Shown: positions 22,324 through 32,401, counted from the stretch's first letter. The stretch is DNA of 55,587 nt from Archangium violaceum Cb vi76 (GCF_000733295.1 NZ_JPMI01000056.1:1-55587), one strand, 5' to 3'. The notes: generated from the letters alone by a model not told the origin. Translations and numbers: made by a program.

Positions 22324-24493
22324 GCTGCACGGAGTGGCTCCCCGCGGCCAACCACCAGGACTGGGCGGCCCACGCCGTCTCACCCGAGATGCTGTTCTTC
22401 TTCGCCCCGTCGATCCACAGCTCCAGGTAGTCGGCGTACTGCTCCGAGCTCACCCGCCACATGAACCGGAGTGTCCTCGGGCCGTCGGCGGTGAACTCGA
22501 GCGTGCTCGTCTGACCATGGCCCACCTGCCCGCTCCGGGCCGAGTCGTTGTCCGTGTAGTAGGACTTGCCGTCGCCGTACCAGTACGCGCTGCCGCCCAC
22601 CCGGAAGGACAGACTGGTATTGTCCAGGCCGTTGTTGAGGGTGATGCCACTGCCCGGGTTGTCCACCATCACGGTGATGCGCGACTCGGCGGTGTTGCCC
22701 GCGGTGTCCCAGGCGCGAGCCACCAGCGTCTGGTAGCCATTCTTCACCCACGGGTCCGTGGCCCAGGACATGGACCAGGGCGCGCTCGTCCGGGTGGCGA
22801 GGAGGTAGTTGCCCGAGTCACTGTAGAACTCCACCCGGGAGATGCCGCTCGCGTCGCTCGGGGTGGCGGAGAGGGTGACGTTGCCCTGGACGATGGCACC
22901 GTCCGCCGGCGTGGAGAGGGACACGGCGGGAGGCAGGGTGTCCGCGTTCTGCACGGCCACGGTGATGACCTTGCTGGCCACCAGCGCGCCCGCCCGGTAC
23001 GCCTCGGCCTTCAGCTCGTAGCGGCCATCCGTGACCCAGGGGCTCGTGGCCCAGGAGAGCGCGAAGGGCGCGCTGGCGTCGGTGGTGATGAGGTACCAGC
23101 TCGCCGTGGAACCGGCCGCGCGGCTGAACAGCTTGACGGTGTCCACGTCGTCGAGGGGATGCCCGGCCGCGGAGAGCTGGACGCTCACGGTGCCCGCCAC
23201 CTGGGCCTCGTTCCTCGGGGAAGAGAAGTCCACCCAGTACGTCTGCGCGGTGGCGTTCTTCACCGTCACCGAGGTGAGACCGGTGGCCACCACGCTGGTG
23301 CCCTGGTACGCCTCGGCCTTCAAGTCGTAGTCCCCGTCATTCACCCACGGGTGGGTGGCCCAGGAGATGGCGTAGGGCGACGTGGTGTCCGTGTTGAGGA
23401 GGTACCACGCGTCCGAGGTACCCGCGGTGCGGCTGTAGAAGCGCACGCCCTCCACGGTGGCTCCGCTCACGCCCGCCTGCAGCGAGACGTTGCCCGAGAC
23501 GGTGACTCCACCTGCGGGCGAGGAGAAGGACACCGAGGCCGCCGCGTTCTTCACCAGGACCCGGAGGGTCCCCGTGGCCTTGAGCACCGTCCCCTTCCAC
23601 GCCTCGGCCTTGAGCTCGTACGCCCCATCGGCCACCCAGGGGTTGGTGGCCCAGGTGGCGCCGTAGGGCGCGGTGGTGTCCGAGGCCATCGCGTACCACT
23701 CGGTGGCGCCATCCCGGCGGCTGTAGAGCTTCACGGTGTCCACGGCGCCGCCGCCCACCGAGGCATTGAAGGCCACGCTCCCGGACACGGTGGCTCCCGG
23801 GGAGGGCGCGTCGATGGAGACCCAGACATCCTCCACCGCCCCCGTCACCGGCGAATACTTGTAGAGGTTGGAGGCGGACGAGTACGTGCTGCCCGGTGAC
23901 AGGTAGTTGTTGAGATAGGAGACCGTCTTGGTGACGTAGGAGGCGTAGGGGTTGTAGCCGGCGGATTGAATCCCCTGGACCCAGCGGTTGACGGCGGTGG
24001 TGACGGCCACCCCGCCGCGGATGTCCGAGACGTAGCGCTCGGTGATGGGCTTGTAGCGGGCGAGCGTGGCCAGCTTCATCCCGATGAAGTGCACCGCCTC
24101 CCGCCGGTTGCTGAAGCTGACGTACTTGTTGTTCGGGTCCCACGAGGGCTGGCACGCCAGCACGTAGGAGGGCCGTCCACCGGCCGCCTCCGAGCTGGTC
24201 CACTTCCACCCGTACAGGTTGTTGGCGTAGAGCCCGATGCGGGTGAAGCCATAGCCAGACTCGTTGGCGGCCATGGCCAGCAGCGCGGCCGCGGGCGTTC
24301 CCCAACGCGCCTCCGCCTCCTGGGCGTGGGCCTTGAGCTCGTCGATGAACGCCGTCTTCTCCGCCGACGTGGGATGGCCGGGCTGGGGCGCGTAGCAGTC
24401 CCACTGCGCGCGGGCCGTACCGCCGCCCACGAGGCCCGCCAACAGCACCCATCCCAACACCCATCGAGAGACTGGATTGGCAATCCGTCGCAT
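22250..24493 (-). CDS. secreted glucosaminidase with four Ig-like repeats
   Basis: The 747-residue product has a signal peptide (cleavage near ARAQ), then a glucosaminidase/muramidase-like domain of about 190 residues (AAALLAMAANESGYGFTRIG includes the catalytic Glu; NNLYGWKW follows). Four repeats of about 90 residues come next, each with PWV-DG/NG-Y-LKAEA or similar wording and a WYL-TD-SAP motif. The C-terminal 120 residues resemble a carbohydrate-binding or jelly-roll domain. It should act on peptidoglycan outside the cell, in predation or wall turnover. The ribosome-binding site is weak. Confidence 0.88.
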   Translation of the reverse strand: MRRIANPVSRWVLGWVLLAGLVGGGTARAQWDCYAPQPGHPTSAEKTAFIDELKAHAQEAEARWGTPAAALLAMAANESGYGFTRIGLYANNLYGWKWTSSEAAGGRPSYVLACQPSWDPNNKYVSFSNRREAVHFIGMKLATLARYKPITERYVSDIRGGVAVTTAVNRWVQGIQSAGYNPYASYVTKTVSYLNNYLSPGSTYSSASNLYKYSPVTGAVEDVWVSIDAPSPGATVSGSVAFNASVGGGAVDTVKLYSRRDGATEWYAMASDTTAPYGATWATNPWVADGAYELKAEAWKGTVLKATGTLRVLVKNAAASVSFSSPAGGVTVSGNVSLQAGVSGATVEGVRFYSRTAGTSDAWYLLNTDTTSPYAISWATHPWVNDGDYDLKAEAYQGTSVVATGLTSVTVKNATAQTYWVDFSSPRNEAQVAGTVSVQLSAAGHPLDDVDTVKLFSRAAGSTASWYLITTDASAPFALSWATSPWVTDGRYELKAEAYRAGALVASKVITVAVQNADTLPPAVSLSTPADGAIVQGNVTLSATPSDASGISRVEFYSDSGNYLLATRTSAPWSMSWATDPWVKNGYQTLVARAWDTAGNTAESRITVMVDNPGSGITLNNGLDNTSLSFRVGGSAYWYGDGKSYYTDNDSARSGQVGHGQTSTLEFTADGPRTLRFMWRVSSEQYADYLELWIDGAKKNSISGETAWAAQSWWLAAGSHSVQLIYRKSGSGTAGGDAGWVDFLRLE

Positions 24494-24659
24494 CGGTATC
24501 GAATATCACGGCGCGAGCTCTTCGGAGGCGGGGAACCCGCGCCGTCCCCTACTCGTCCCGGGTGAGGACACCACAGGCCACCCGGTCTCCCGAGTTGCCC
24601 GATAGCTCCGTCACCTGGGAGAGAGGAGGTTGGGGGCAAGTGGGCTCTCGCTTGAGACC

Positions 24660-25889
24660 TCAGGCTCCCGTCGTCGGGGTGATGCTCGTCTCGGCTTCCT
24701 GCTTCGCCCGCCTGCGCTCGATGAGCCACACCGACAGCACGCCCAACTCGTAGCAGAGCAGCATCGGACCGGCCATCAGCGACAGGTTCACCACGTCACC
24801 CGTCGGCGTGAGGATCGCCGCCGCGATGAGGCACACCACGAACGCGTGCCGCTGGTACTTCATCAGGAAGCCCGCCCTCACGATGCCCACCAGGCCCAGC
24901 AACGCCATCACCAGCGGCAGCTCGAAGATGATGCCGAACGACAACAGCAGCAACAGCACCAGCGATAGCTGCTCGTTCATCGTCAGCATCGGCTTCGTCC
25001 ACGACGCCGCCACGTGCCGCGCCTTGCCCAGCGCCAGCTCCTTCTCCAGCCGCCACAGCCCCGCCAGCTCCTCGGTCCGCGTGGGCGCCACCCCGGCCAG
25101 CAGGCTCGCCGCCTCGTCCATGGCCTTCGACGACGCCCCGTAGTCCGCCTTCGCGTACGCCTCCACCGCCTCCGCCCGCTTCTCCACCGTCTGCCGCAGC
25201 ACGCTGCGCGCCTGCACCCCGAAGCCGTCCGCCGACGCGTCCAGCAGCCGCCCCAGCCCGTCCAGCCGCGCCTCCAACTCCACGCTCTCCGAGGGCGCCC
25301 GCGTCGCCTCCGGCATCTGCCCCATTCCGTCCGCCTTCAGCCCCGTGCTCGCCTCGCGCGCCAGCTGCCCCGCCCGCTCCGCGTCCCCAATCCGCAGGAA
25401 GCGCAGCGCGTCGTCCGCCCTCAGCCTCGCCACGTCCAGCCGCTGGGAGATGGCCAGCCCCTCCTCGTCGTTGAGGAGGAACTTGAACATCGACGGCAGC
25501 ACCGCGAAGTAACAGAACAGCGCTCCCGCCAGGAACGCCGCCGAGCCCAGGAACACGAACGGTCCCGCGTAGCGGCGCTCATCCGGATACAACCCCGGCG
25601 CCACGAAGCCCCAGATCTGCATCAGGATGACGGGCGTCGTCAGGAAGATGCCGCAGTAGACGCCCACCTTCATCAGGACGTTCAGCTCCTCGATGCCCGA
25701 GGTGTAGACGAGCGAACGGCCCTCGGCCGGCAACGCGTCCAGCACCGGCTTCATCAGGATGCCGAAGATGGGCTTGGCGAACACCAACGCCGCGCAGCCC
25801 AGCACCAACACCGCGATCGTGCACTTGAGAAGGCGGGAGCGGAGCTCCGTCAGGTGCTCCGCCAGACTCATCCGAAGGTCGTTATCCAC
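24660..25889 (-). CDS. tatC: twin-arginine translocase TatC with a large loop insertion
   Basis: TatC hallmarks are present: HLTELRSRLL at the N-terminus, VAPGLYPDERRY before the third span, FELPLVMALL in the fourth and LTPTGDVVNLSLMAGP in the fifth. At 409 residues it is about 150 longer than E. coli TatC. The extra sequence (about residues 143-298) falls in the periplasmic loop between spans 3 and 4 and is charged, helical and Ala-rich. TatC recognises the twin-arginine signal of folded exported proteins. Its ATG lies 18 bases after the tatB stop, so the two are cotranscribed. Confidence 0.95.
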   Translation of the reverse strand: MDNDLRMSLAEHLTELRSRLLKCTIAVLVLGCAALVFAKPIFGILMKPVLDALPAEGRSLVYTSGIEELNVLMKVGVYCGIFLTTPVILMQIWGFVAPGLYPDERRYAGPFVFLGSAAFLAGALFCYFAVLPSMFKFLLNDEEGLAISQRLDVARLRADDALRFLRIGDAERAGQLAREASTGLKADGMGQMPEATRAPSESVELEARLDGLGRLLDASADGFGVQARSVLRQTVEKRAEAVEAYAKADYGASSKAMDEAASLLAGVAPTRTEELAGLWRLEKELALGKARHVAASWTKPMLTMNEQLSLVLLLLLSFGIIFELPLVMALLGLVGIVRAGFLMKYQRHAFVVCLIAAAILTPTGDVVNLSLMAGPMLLCYELGVLSVWLIERRRAKQEAETSITPTTGA

Positions 25890-25907
25890 GGGCGCGAATC
25901 TCGAGGG

Positions 25908-26366
25908 CTAGCCACTCTTGGGGGCGTTGCGCGCCACCGTGCCGGGAATGGGCTCCAGACGCGGAAGGGCGTCCGGCTCCGCGGCCCCGGCGGCGGACGG
26001 CTCGGCGGTGGGAGAAGCAGTGCTGGCGGCCTGGGCCACGACGGCCTCGGCGCCCTGCGGCTCGGGGGCCTGGGCCACCTCCGGAGCGCCGATGACGGAC
26101 GGCGGCACGGGCAGGGGCGCGGGCACCGGAGAGGGCAACACCGCCGGGGTGGCCGGGTGCACCGGAGGACGGGGCTCGTCCTGGATCTCCTGGTCCATCT
26201 TGTAGAACTCGCGCTCCACCACCGTGCGGACCTCATCGGTCTGTCGGCGGAACTCGCGCACGAACTTACCGATGGTCCGCGCGAATTCGGGCAGCTTCTG
26301 CGGCCCGAGCACGAGCAGCGCCACGACCACGATGAGGATGAGCTCGCCTGCGCCGATGTTGAACAT
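25908..26366 (-). CDS. tatB: twin-arginine translocase TatB-like subunit
   Basis: The start at ATG 26366 gives MFNIGAGELILIVVVALLVLGP, the standard TatB membrane helix; the longer upstream frame is not protein-like. An amphipathic helix follows (LPEFARTIGKFVREFRRQ), then about 85 residues rich in Pro, Ala and Glu. The Glu in GAGELI, typical of TatB, separates it from TatA. It sits 18 bases upstream of tatC, and no tatA is in this window. Confidence 0.9.
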   Translation of the reverse strand: MFNIGAGELILIVVVALLVLGPQKLPEFARTIGKFVREFRRQTDEVRTVVEREFYKMDQEIQDEPRPPVHPATPAVLPSPVPAPLPVPPSVIGAPEVAQAPEPQGAEAVVAQAASTASPTAEPSAAGAAEPDALPRLEPIPGTVARNAPKSG

Positions 26367-26504
26367 GAACGGATGGATCCAGGGGGAACCGCCCCCCGGG
26401 TTATCGCGCCCCGGACGGCGAGGTGCAACCCGATTGGACGGTGTCCCGTCCGCCTGCCTCCCCGTCCCCCGGCACTCGGGGGCGGACACGGGGCAAATCG
26501 CCCC

Positions 26505-27770
26505 TCAGGACCGGGGACTCCCACCCCCGGTGGGCACGGGCACCACGGCGAGCGGGGCAGCGGCCACCCGGTCGCGCGCCAGCACCCGGCGCTCCACCAG
26601 GAAGAACATGACGGGCGCCATGAGCGTGAGGGCCATGGACACGAACACCACCTGGTTCATCCCCCCGAGCTGCCCGTCGGGCAGGTCCGTCAGCATCTGA
26701 GAAGACAGGAAGGCCCCGGCCGCGGCGCCCAGGTGCTGCACGGCGGACTGGAAGGACATGAAGCGGGCGCGGATGGACTGCTCCGGGACGCGCGAGGTGA
26801 GTGTGCTGTAGGCCACATTGCGCATCCCCATGGACAGGAAGAAGCACGCGAAGATGGCCACCAGGGGTACGCCGGCCGGCGGGTGGATGAAGACGATGTA
26901 GAGCGTGCCGATGAACAACATCGAACCCACCGTGCCCACCCGGAACGAGCCCAACAGGTCCACCGCCTTGCCCGCCACCCGCAGCGTCACGAAGCTCACC
27001 AGCCCGCCGACGAAGTAGATGAGCTCCAGCTCCTCGCGCGGGTACCCCAGGTTGTGCTGCACGTAGCCGGAGATGTTGGGGATGATGATGAAGCCCGCCA
27101 GGTTGAGCAGCGACGTCATCGAGTAGGACAGGAGCACGTCCGTCCGGGTGAACAGCTCCTTCGCGCTGACGACGGGGCCCCGCTGTTGCTCCAGGTGTCC
27201 GCGAATCGGCGGCAGGTAGAAGATGGCTCCGGCCACCAGGAGCATTCCCAGGCCCGCCACCGCGAAGAAGGGCATGCGCCAGCCCGCCCAACCCGCCAGC
27301 TTCAGCGCCAGGGGGATGCCCAGCACGGACGCCACCGAGAAGGCCCCCATCACCGCGCCCATGGCCCGCCCGCGCCGCTCCGCCGGGATGAGGTCCGCGA
27401 TGATGGACATGGACAGCGACGTGGCCGGGCCGCCGAACAGGCCCGCCAGCGCCCGCGCCACCAGCAGCGACGTGAGCCCCGTGGCCAGTCCTCCCGCCGC
27501 CGTGCTCACCACCAGCCCCAGCATGGCCACCGCCAGCGCCTTGCGCCGGTCGAAGCGGTCCAGGAAGTAGCTGCCCGCCACCCCCGCCACGCACCCGGCC
27601 GCCGTGTACGCCGCGCCAATGGTTCCGATGTGGCTGGTGGCGATGCCCAACCCCGTCGCGAAGTCGGGGCCCAGCGGCATCACCATCACGAAGTCCAGGA
27701 TGTTGACGAACTGGACCGCGCCAATCAGGAAGACGACCGCACGCTCTGAGACCGCTCGGGGCGAGGACAT
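26505..27770 (-). CDS. MFS transporter
   Basis: ATG 27770 is preceded by AGGAGGGG. The 421 residues give about 12 membrane spans. The family loop between spans 2 and 3 is visible as GSYFLDRFDRRKALAV, and the halves are separated by a soluble stretch near residue 200 (IRGHLEQQRGPV). It belongs to the drug/metabolite efflux branch by appearance, but the substrate is unknown. It lies 61 bases after the chemotaxis receptor gene on the same strand and 138 bases before tatB. Confidence 0.92.
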   Translation of the reverse strand: MSSPRAVSERAVVFLIGAVQFVNILDFVMVMPLGPDFATGLGIATSHIGTIGAAYTAAGCVAGVAGSYFLDRFDRRKALAVAMLGLVVSTAAGGLATGLTSLLVARALAGLFGGPATSLSMSIIADLIPAERRGRAMGAVMGAFSVASVLGIPLALKLAGWAGWRMPFFAVAGLGMLLVAGAIFYLPPIRGHLEQQRGPVVSAKELFTRTDVLLSYSMTSLLNLAGFIIIPNISGYVQHNLGYPREELELIYFVGGLVSFVTLRVAGKAVDLLGSFRVGTVGSMLFIGTLYIVFIHPPAGVPLVAIFACFFLSMGMRNVAYSTLTSRVPEQSIRARFMSFQSAVQHLGAAAGAFLSSQMLTDLPDGQLGGMNQVVFVSMALTLMAPVMFFLVERRVLARDRVAAAPLAVVPVPTGGGSPRS

Positions 27771-27830
27771 GTGCCCCTCCTAGTTGGATGCCAGAGCGGG
27801 CGCACGGGATTCCTCCCGCGCGCCCCGCTC

Positions 27831-29957
27831 TCACACCTTGAAGCGCCGGATCTCGGCGCGGAGCACCTCGGACTGACGCTGGAGGCTGTCGATGGCCTCC
27901 TCCAGCCCCTTCACCGAGCGCGTCTGGTGCTCGGATACACCCTTGATGGCCTCCACCGCCTTGAGCACCTGCTCGCTGCCCTTGGTCTGCTCCTTCTGGG
28001 CGCGGTTGAGGTGGGTGACCATCTCGTTGATGTTCTCGATGGAGCGGGTGATCTGCTTGCTGCCGTGCGCCTGCTCCTGGCTGCTGCGCTGCACGTGCGC
28101 CGTAATCGCCTTCATCCGCTCGGCGCTGTTCATGATCTGCTCGCCGCCCTTGGCCTGCTCGTTGGAGGCCTTGGAGATCATCTGCACCGTCTCGGAGATG
28201 CGGTGGATGGCCTGCGTCACCTGCTTGCTGCCGCGCGCCTGCTCCACCGTGGCCCGGGCAATGGCCTTCACCATCTGCGTGGACTTCTGCGCGCTGTCGT
28301 TGATTTTCCGCAGGCTGCCCTCGGCCTCGCGGCCCAGCTGCACGCCCTCCTCCACGTTGCGCACGCCCTGGTTCATCACCTGCACCGCGTTGCGGCTCTC
28401 CTCCTGCACGCGGCTGATGAGGTCGGCGATCTCCTTGGTGGAAGCGCCCGTGCGCTCGGCCAGGTCCTTGATCTCGTCCGCCACCACGGCGAAGCCCTTG
28501 CCGTGCTCACCCGACTGCGCGGCGATGATGGCGGCGTTGAGCGCCAGCAGGTTGGTCTGCTCGGCCACGTCGTCGATGACGTTGAGGATGTTGCCGATTT
28601 CGGAGATGCGCCGGCCCAGGCTGTCGATGACGCCCGAGGCCCCGAGGCTGGACTCCTTGATGCGGTCCATGCCCTGCATCGTCTTGCGCAGCGCGTCCAC
28701 ACCCGTCTTGGCGTCCTCGGACACCTGCTCGGACAGGCGCGCCGTCTCGTTGGCGTTGGCCTCCACCTGGCCGATGGAGCTGTCCATCTGGCTGATGCTG
28801 GAGGACGTCTCCTGGGTGGAGTCGCGCAGCTCGTCGATGTTCTTGGCGACCTCCTTGATGGAGAACGTCATCTCCTCGATGGCGCTGGTGGTCTCCTCCA
28901 CGCTGGCGGCCATGGCCTGGACGTTCTCGGCCACCTCGTCGTTGGTGGCGGCCATCTCCATGATGGAGGAGCTGCTCTCCTCGGCGCTCTGGTAGAGCAC
29001 CTCCACGTTCTCCGCGATGCCACGCAAGCTGGCGAGCATCTGCTCCATGGACGAGGACGTCTCCTCCACGCGGCCCTGGATGGTGGAGGCGCCCGAGGAC
29101 ACCGTGGTGCCGGCGCGCGAGAGCTGCTCGATGACGCCGGAGACGACCTCGGACACGCCGCGCACCTGACCGAGCGTCTTGCGCAGCGACTGGCCAATGC
29201 CGTCGAGCGCCTCGGCCAGCTGGCCCAGCTCGCCACCACCGCCGGTGGTCTCCACCGAGACGCGGCTGGTGAGGTCCCCCTCGGCCATCCTGCGCGCCAC
29301 CGCCATCATGCGATCCAGCGGCTTGAGGATGAGCTTGTGGGTGACGATGTAGATGAGACCCACCACCACGGCCAGGCCGATGACGAAGGCCGCCACCAGC
29401 AGCAGGGTGAGCTCACTGAGGATGTCGCGCAAGGGCGCGAAGTCCACCACCACGATGATGCGGCATCCCCCCGCGCCACACCGCGGACCCTGAGAGGCCT
29501 CGGCCAGGAGCCGATCCCCGTTGGGCAGCACGAGGGACGAGGGCGACTCGGGCCGGAACAGCTGGCCGATCAGATCGTTGAGCCGCTCGGGCCGGACGCC
29601 GCCCTCCAGGAGGATGCTCTGGTCGCTGGAGACGATGGCGGCGTAGGTGAAGTCCTTGTCCACGTCGGACACGCCCACGATGGCCCGCATGGCCACCGTA
29701 TCGGCCTGCATGTCCATCGTGTCCGCGCCCGGCCGGGTGAGGACGCTGGCGAGCTCCCGGGCCTTGGCGTGGCCGTGCTCCACGAGCCTGGACTCCAGGT
29801 AGTTGGAGACCATCCAGGAGATGGAGAAGTGGAGGGCCCCGAGAATGAAGATCAGGGCCAGGGTGAAGGTCGCGAAGAGGACGACCCGGAGACCGGGTTT
29901 TGGCAGGCGTCGGAGCAAGGCCTCGGGACTGTAGGAAGGTTGACCCTCGAAGGGCAA
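27831..29957 (-). CDS. methyl-accepting chemotaxis protein
   Basis: The frame allows only TTG 29957 as a plausible start before the first membrane span (VVLFATFTLALIFILGAL). The 708-residue protein has a short periplasmic sensor (about 45-190, with a CGAGGC pair), a second span, HAMP (KPLDRMMAVARRMAEGDL) and a long four-helix signalling domain with the hairpin tip DDVAEQTNLLALNAAIIAAQSGEHGKGFAVVADEI. No CheA/CheW genes are adjacent. No C-terminal NWETF-type pentapeptide is present. The region upstream of the TTG lacks a clear ribosome-binding site. Confidence 0.93.
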   Translation of the reverse strand: MPFEGQPSYSPEALLRRLPKPGLRVVLFATFTLALIFILGALHFSISWMVSNYLESRLVEHGHAKARELASVLTRPGADTMDMQADTVAMRAIVGVSDVDKDFTYAAIVSSDQSILLEGGVRPERLNDLIGQLFRPESPSSLVLPNGDRLLAEASQGPRCGAGGCRIIVVVDFAPLRDILSELTLLLVAAFVIGLAVVVGLIYIVTHKLILKPLDRMMAVARRMAEGDLTSRVSVETTGGGGELGQLAEALDGIGQSLRKTLGQVRGVSEVVSGVIEQLSRAGTTVSSGASTIQGRVEETSSSMEQMLASLRGIAENVEVLYQSAEESSSSIMEMAATNDEVAENVQAMAASVEETTSAIEEMTFSIKEVAKNIDELRDSTQETSSSISQMDSSIGQVEANANETARLSEQVSEDAKTGVDALRKTMQGMDRIKESSLGASGVIDSLGRRISEIGNILNVIDDVAEQTNLLALNAAIIAAQSGEHGKGFAVVADEIKDLAERTGASTKEIADLISRVQEESRNAVQVMNQGVRNVEEGVQLGREAEGSLRKINDSAQKSTQMVKAIARATVEQARGSKQVTQAIHRISETVQMISKASNEQAKGGEQIMNSAERMKAITAHVQRSSQEQAHGSKQITRSIENINEMVTHLNRAQKEQTKGSEQVLKAVEAIKGVSEHQTRSVKGLEEAIDSLQRQSEVLRAEIRRFKV

Positions 29958-30043
29958 GAAACCGGCGGTGCGCCCCCCGGAGAGAGAGGGAGCGGGCGTG
30001 GGGAGCCCATCCGCTCCATACTGGATGGGTGGGAGCCCCCTCC

Positions 30044-31075
30044 ATGACCCAGACGCTGCTGCTGACCGACCCCCTCTTCCTCCGTCATGACCCGGGCCCC
30101 GAGCACCCCGAGTGTCCGGAGCGCCTGTCCCGCATCCTGGACCTGCTCAACCAGGAGCCCATCCGAGGGACCGAGCGGAGGGCACCCCGTCCGGCCACCG
30201 AGGAGGAGCTCGCGGCGGTACACACCCAGCGGCTGCGCGACTCGCTGAGGGCGATGCGCGGCCGGCACGAGGTGATCGACCCGGACACGCTGACGTCGCC
30301 GGACACGTATGACGCGGCGGTGCTGGCGGCGGGGGCGTCGGTGCAGGCGGTGGAGGAGGTGCTGGCGGGGCGGGCACGCAACGCCTTCGCGCTGGTGCGG
30401 CCCCCGGGGCACCACGCCGAGCCGGACCGGGCCATGGGCTTCTGCCTCTTCAACAACGTGGCCATCGCCGCGGAGGCCGCGCGCCGCCAGGGGGCCGAGC
30501 GGGTGCTCATCTTCGATTGGGACGTGCACCACGGCAACGGCACGCAGGCGGCCTTCTGGACGCGGCGCGACGTGCTGTACATGTCGGTGCACCAGTACCC
30601 CTACTACCCGGACTCGGGCGCGCCCTTCGAGGTGGGTGAGGGCCCCGGGGCCGGCTACACGCTCAACTGCGGGATGGAGGGAGGGGCGACGGACGCGGAC
30701 TATGGGGCGTTCTTCCAGGACCTCTTCCTGCCGGTGGCGCAGGCCTACAAGCCGGACCTGGTGCTGGTGTCCGCGGGCTTCGACGCGCACCACGCGGACC
30801 CGCTGGCGGACATGCGGCTCACCGAGCGCGGCTTCGCGGCCATGTGCACGGCGCTCCGGGAGCTGGCGGAGAGCACCTGCCAGGGGCGGCTGGTGTTGAT
30901 GCTGGAGGGCGGTTATTCGCTGGAGGGGCTCTCCGAGTCGGTGCACGCTTGCGTGGAGGTGATGGCGGGAGAGAGGAAGGACGGCTTCCCGATGGGGGTC
31001 TCGAGGGAAGCGGCGGCGGCGCTGCAGCGCAGCCGTGAGGCGCTCAAGCCCTACTGGTCCGTGCTGGGCCGGTGA
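30044..31075 (+). CDS. histone deacetylase-like amidohydrolase
   Basis: ATG 30044 begins MTQTLLLTDPLFLRHDPG; the longer frame upstream is antisense to the receptor gene. The 343 residues carry the class II HDAC motifs: HPECPERL, RPPGHHAEPDRAMGFCLFNN (catalytic His pair), DWDVHHGNGTQ (zinc Asp/His), SAGFDAHHADPL (third zinc ligand) and LEGGYSLEGL. Bacterial relatives deacetylate small molecules, polyamines or proteins; the substrate here is open. It is divergent from the receptor gene across 86 bases. Confidence 0.94.
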   Translation: MTQTLLLTDPLFLRHDPGPEHPECPERLSRILDLLNQEPIRGTERRAPRPATEEELAAVHTQRLRDSLRAMRGRHEVIDPDTLTSPDTYDAAVLAAGASVQAVEEVLAGRARNAFALVRPPGHHAEPDRAMGFCLFNNVAIAAEAARRQGAERVLIFDWDVHHGNGTQAAFWTRRDVLYMSVHQYPYYPDSGAPFEVGEGPGAGYTLNCGMEGGATDADYGAFFQDLFLPVAQAYKPDLVLVSAGFDAHHADPLADMRLTERGFAAMCTALRELAESTCQGRLVLMLEGGYSLEGLSESVHACVEVMAGERKDGFPMGVSREAAAALQRSREALKPYWSVLGR

Positions 31076-31126
31076 GGCGCGCCGGAGTGGAGATCCGGAT
31101 GACGTTCACAGGTGCCGGGGTGAGAC

Positions 31127-31669
31127 GTGGATCGTGAAGCCGTGGAGAAGTTGCAGCGCGCGGGCCTGAAGGTGGAGCAGCCGGAGATGCTGCGCGTGGC
31201 CATCCAGCGCGACGAGAACAAGCGGGTGGTGACGGTGCGCAACGAGGTGCCGGTGATGGGCAACGAGGGCCTGGTGCTCTTGCCGCTCAAGCCCATCTCG
31301 CAGTTGTGGACGGGCTCGGCGGTGCCGCCGGACCTGTCGCGGACACCGCCGCCGCAGTACCAGCCCTTCCTCCTGCTGCTGGAGTCGACGGCCGCCAACT
31401 ACTGCGCGGCCCAGGGCCGGCCCGAGACGGACGAGGAGTTCGAGCGGCTCTTCCGCCAGCTGCGCCGCAGGCCGGACGGGACGGACGCGCACCCGCTCTT
31501 CTCGTACCTGCAGGGAGCGGCGCGGCTGTACATGTCGCTGCGCGACGTGAGCCAGGCCGAGTTCGAGGCGGTGGTGAACCGGCTGAGCCAGTCGGCGAAG
31601 TGGCATTCCACGCACACGGGCAGCACCAACTACCACCGCGAGGTGCTGCAGGGGGTGTTCGGCGCATGA
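31127..31669 (+). CDS. hypothetical protein coupled to GST
   Basis: GTG 31127 is preceded by GGGGTGAG. The 180-residue protein is soluble and acidic to neutral with no recognisable motif; [27 protein letters not shown] looks helical. Its stop overlaps the GST start by four bases (ATGA), so the two are translationally coupled and may act together. I do not recognise a family. Confidence 0.75.
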   Translation: MDREAVEKLQRAGLKVEQPEMLRVAIQRDENKRVVTVRNEVPVMGNEGLVLLPLKPISQLWTGSAVPPDLSRTPPPQYQPFLLLLESTAANYCAAQGRPETDEEFERLFRQLRRRPDGTDAHPLFSYLQGAARLYMSLRDVSQAEFEAVVNRLSQSAKWHSTHTGSTNYHREVLQGVFGA

Positions 31670-32343
31670 TCGACCTGTACACGTGGGCGACACCGAATGG
31701 GCACAAGGTGTCCGTGACGCTGGAGGAGCTGGGGCTGCCGTACACGGTGCACCCGGTGAACATCGGCAAGGGCGAGCAGAAGCAACCGGGGTTCCTGAAG
31801 CTCAACCCCAACGGGCGCATCCCGGCCATCGTGGACCGCGAGGAGGGAGACTTCGCGGTGTTCGAGTCGGGCGCCATCATGCTCTACTTGGCGGAGAAGA
31901 CGGGGAAGCTGCTGCCGGCGGACCGCAAGGGGCGCTCACGGGTGACACAGTGGTTGATGTTCCAGATGGCGGGCGTGGGCCCCATGCAGGGGCAGGCCAA
32001 CGTCTTCTTCCGGTACTTCCCGGAGAAGCTTCCCGCGGCCATCGAGCGCTACCAGAACGAGACGCGGCGGCTCTACACGGTGCTGGACACGCGGCTGGGC
32101 GAGAGCGAGTACCTGGCGGGCGAGTACAGCATCGCCGACATCGCGAACTGGGCGTGGGTGCGCGTGCATGACTGGGCGGGCGTGTCCGTGGACGGGCTGC
32201 CGAACCTGCAACGCTGGCTGGCGGCCATCGAGCAGCGGCCCGCGGCCCAGAAGGGACTGACCGTGCCGCACGTGGTGAAGCTCGACACGTCCACCGCGCA
32301 GGAGCAGGCCATCAAGTCGGCGCGGAGCATCGTGCAGCGGTAG
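31666..32343 (+). CDS. glutathione S-transferase-like protein (YfcG/YghU type)
   Basis: The 225-residue protein has a thioredoxin-fold N-terminal domain ([22 protein letters not shown], then the cis-Pro and glutathione site [11 protein letters not shown] and [13 protein letters not shown]) and a helical C-terminal domain with [20 protein letters not shown]. This matches the Nu-class YfcG/YghU proteins, which reduce disulfides with two glutathiones. Its last 153 bases are copied within the toxin island downstream, so the island probably formed at this 3' end. It is coupled to the gene before it. Confidence 0.93.
   Translation: MIDLYTWATPNGHKVSVTLEELGLPYTVHPVNIGKGEQKQPGFLKLNPNGRIPAIVDREEGDFAVFESGAIMLYLAEKTGKLLPADRKGRSRVTQWLMFQMAGVGPMQGQANVFFRYFPEKLPAAIERYQNETRRLYTVLDTRLGESEYLAGEYSIADIANWAWVRVHDWAGVSVDGLPNLQRWLAAIEQRPAAQKGLTVPHVVKLDTSTAQEQAIKSARSIVQR
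32191..32343 (+). repeat. GST 3' end, parent copy of the island repeats
   Basis: This 153-base segment recurs at 35632-35784 with a handful of changes, and its last 54 bases recur at 33946-33999. The copies lie directly before each downstream toxin gene, as expected if a block beginning inside the transferase gene was duplicated in tandem. Confidence 0.9.
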
Positions 32344-32401
32344 GGCCGAGGAGAGAGCCGAGGAGATGGAGCAGGCCGGCCTCGCGAATATGCTGGGCCG
32401 C

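Noticed and set aside
24508-24545. Inverted repeat ACGGCGCG / CGCGCCGT upstream of the glucosaminidase gene
   Set aside because: The 8-bp arms are 22 bases apart and, in DNA this rich in GC, such pairs are common by chance; no other operator feature was seen.
25014-27749. A 911-codon plus-strand open frame over tatC, tatB and the MFS gene
   Set aside because: Antisense to three recognised genes; composition is the His/Arg/Gln-rich kind typical of shadow frames here.
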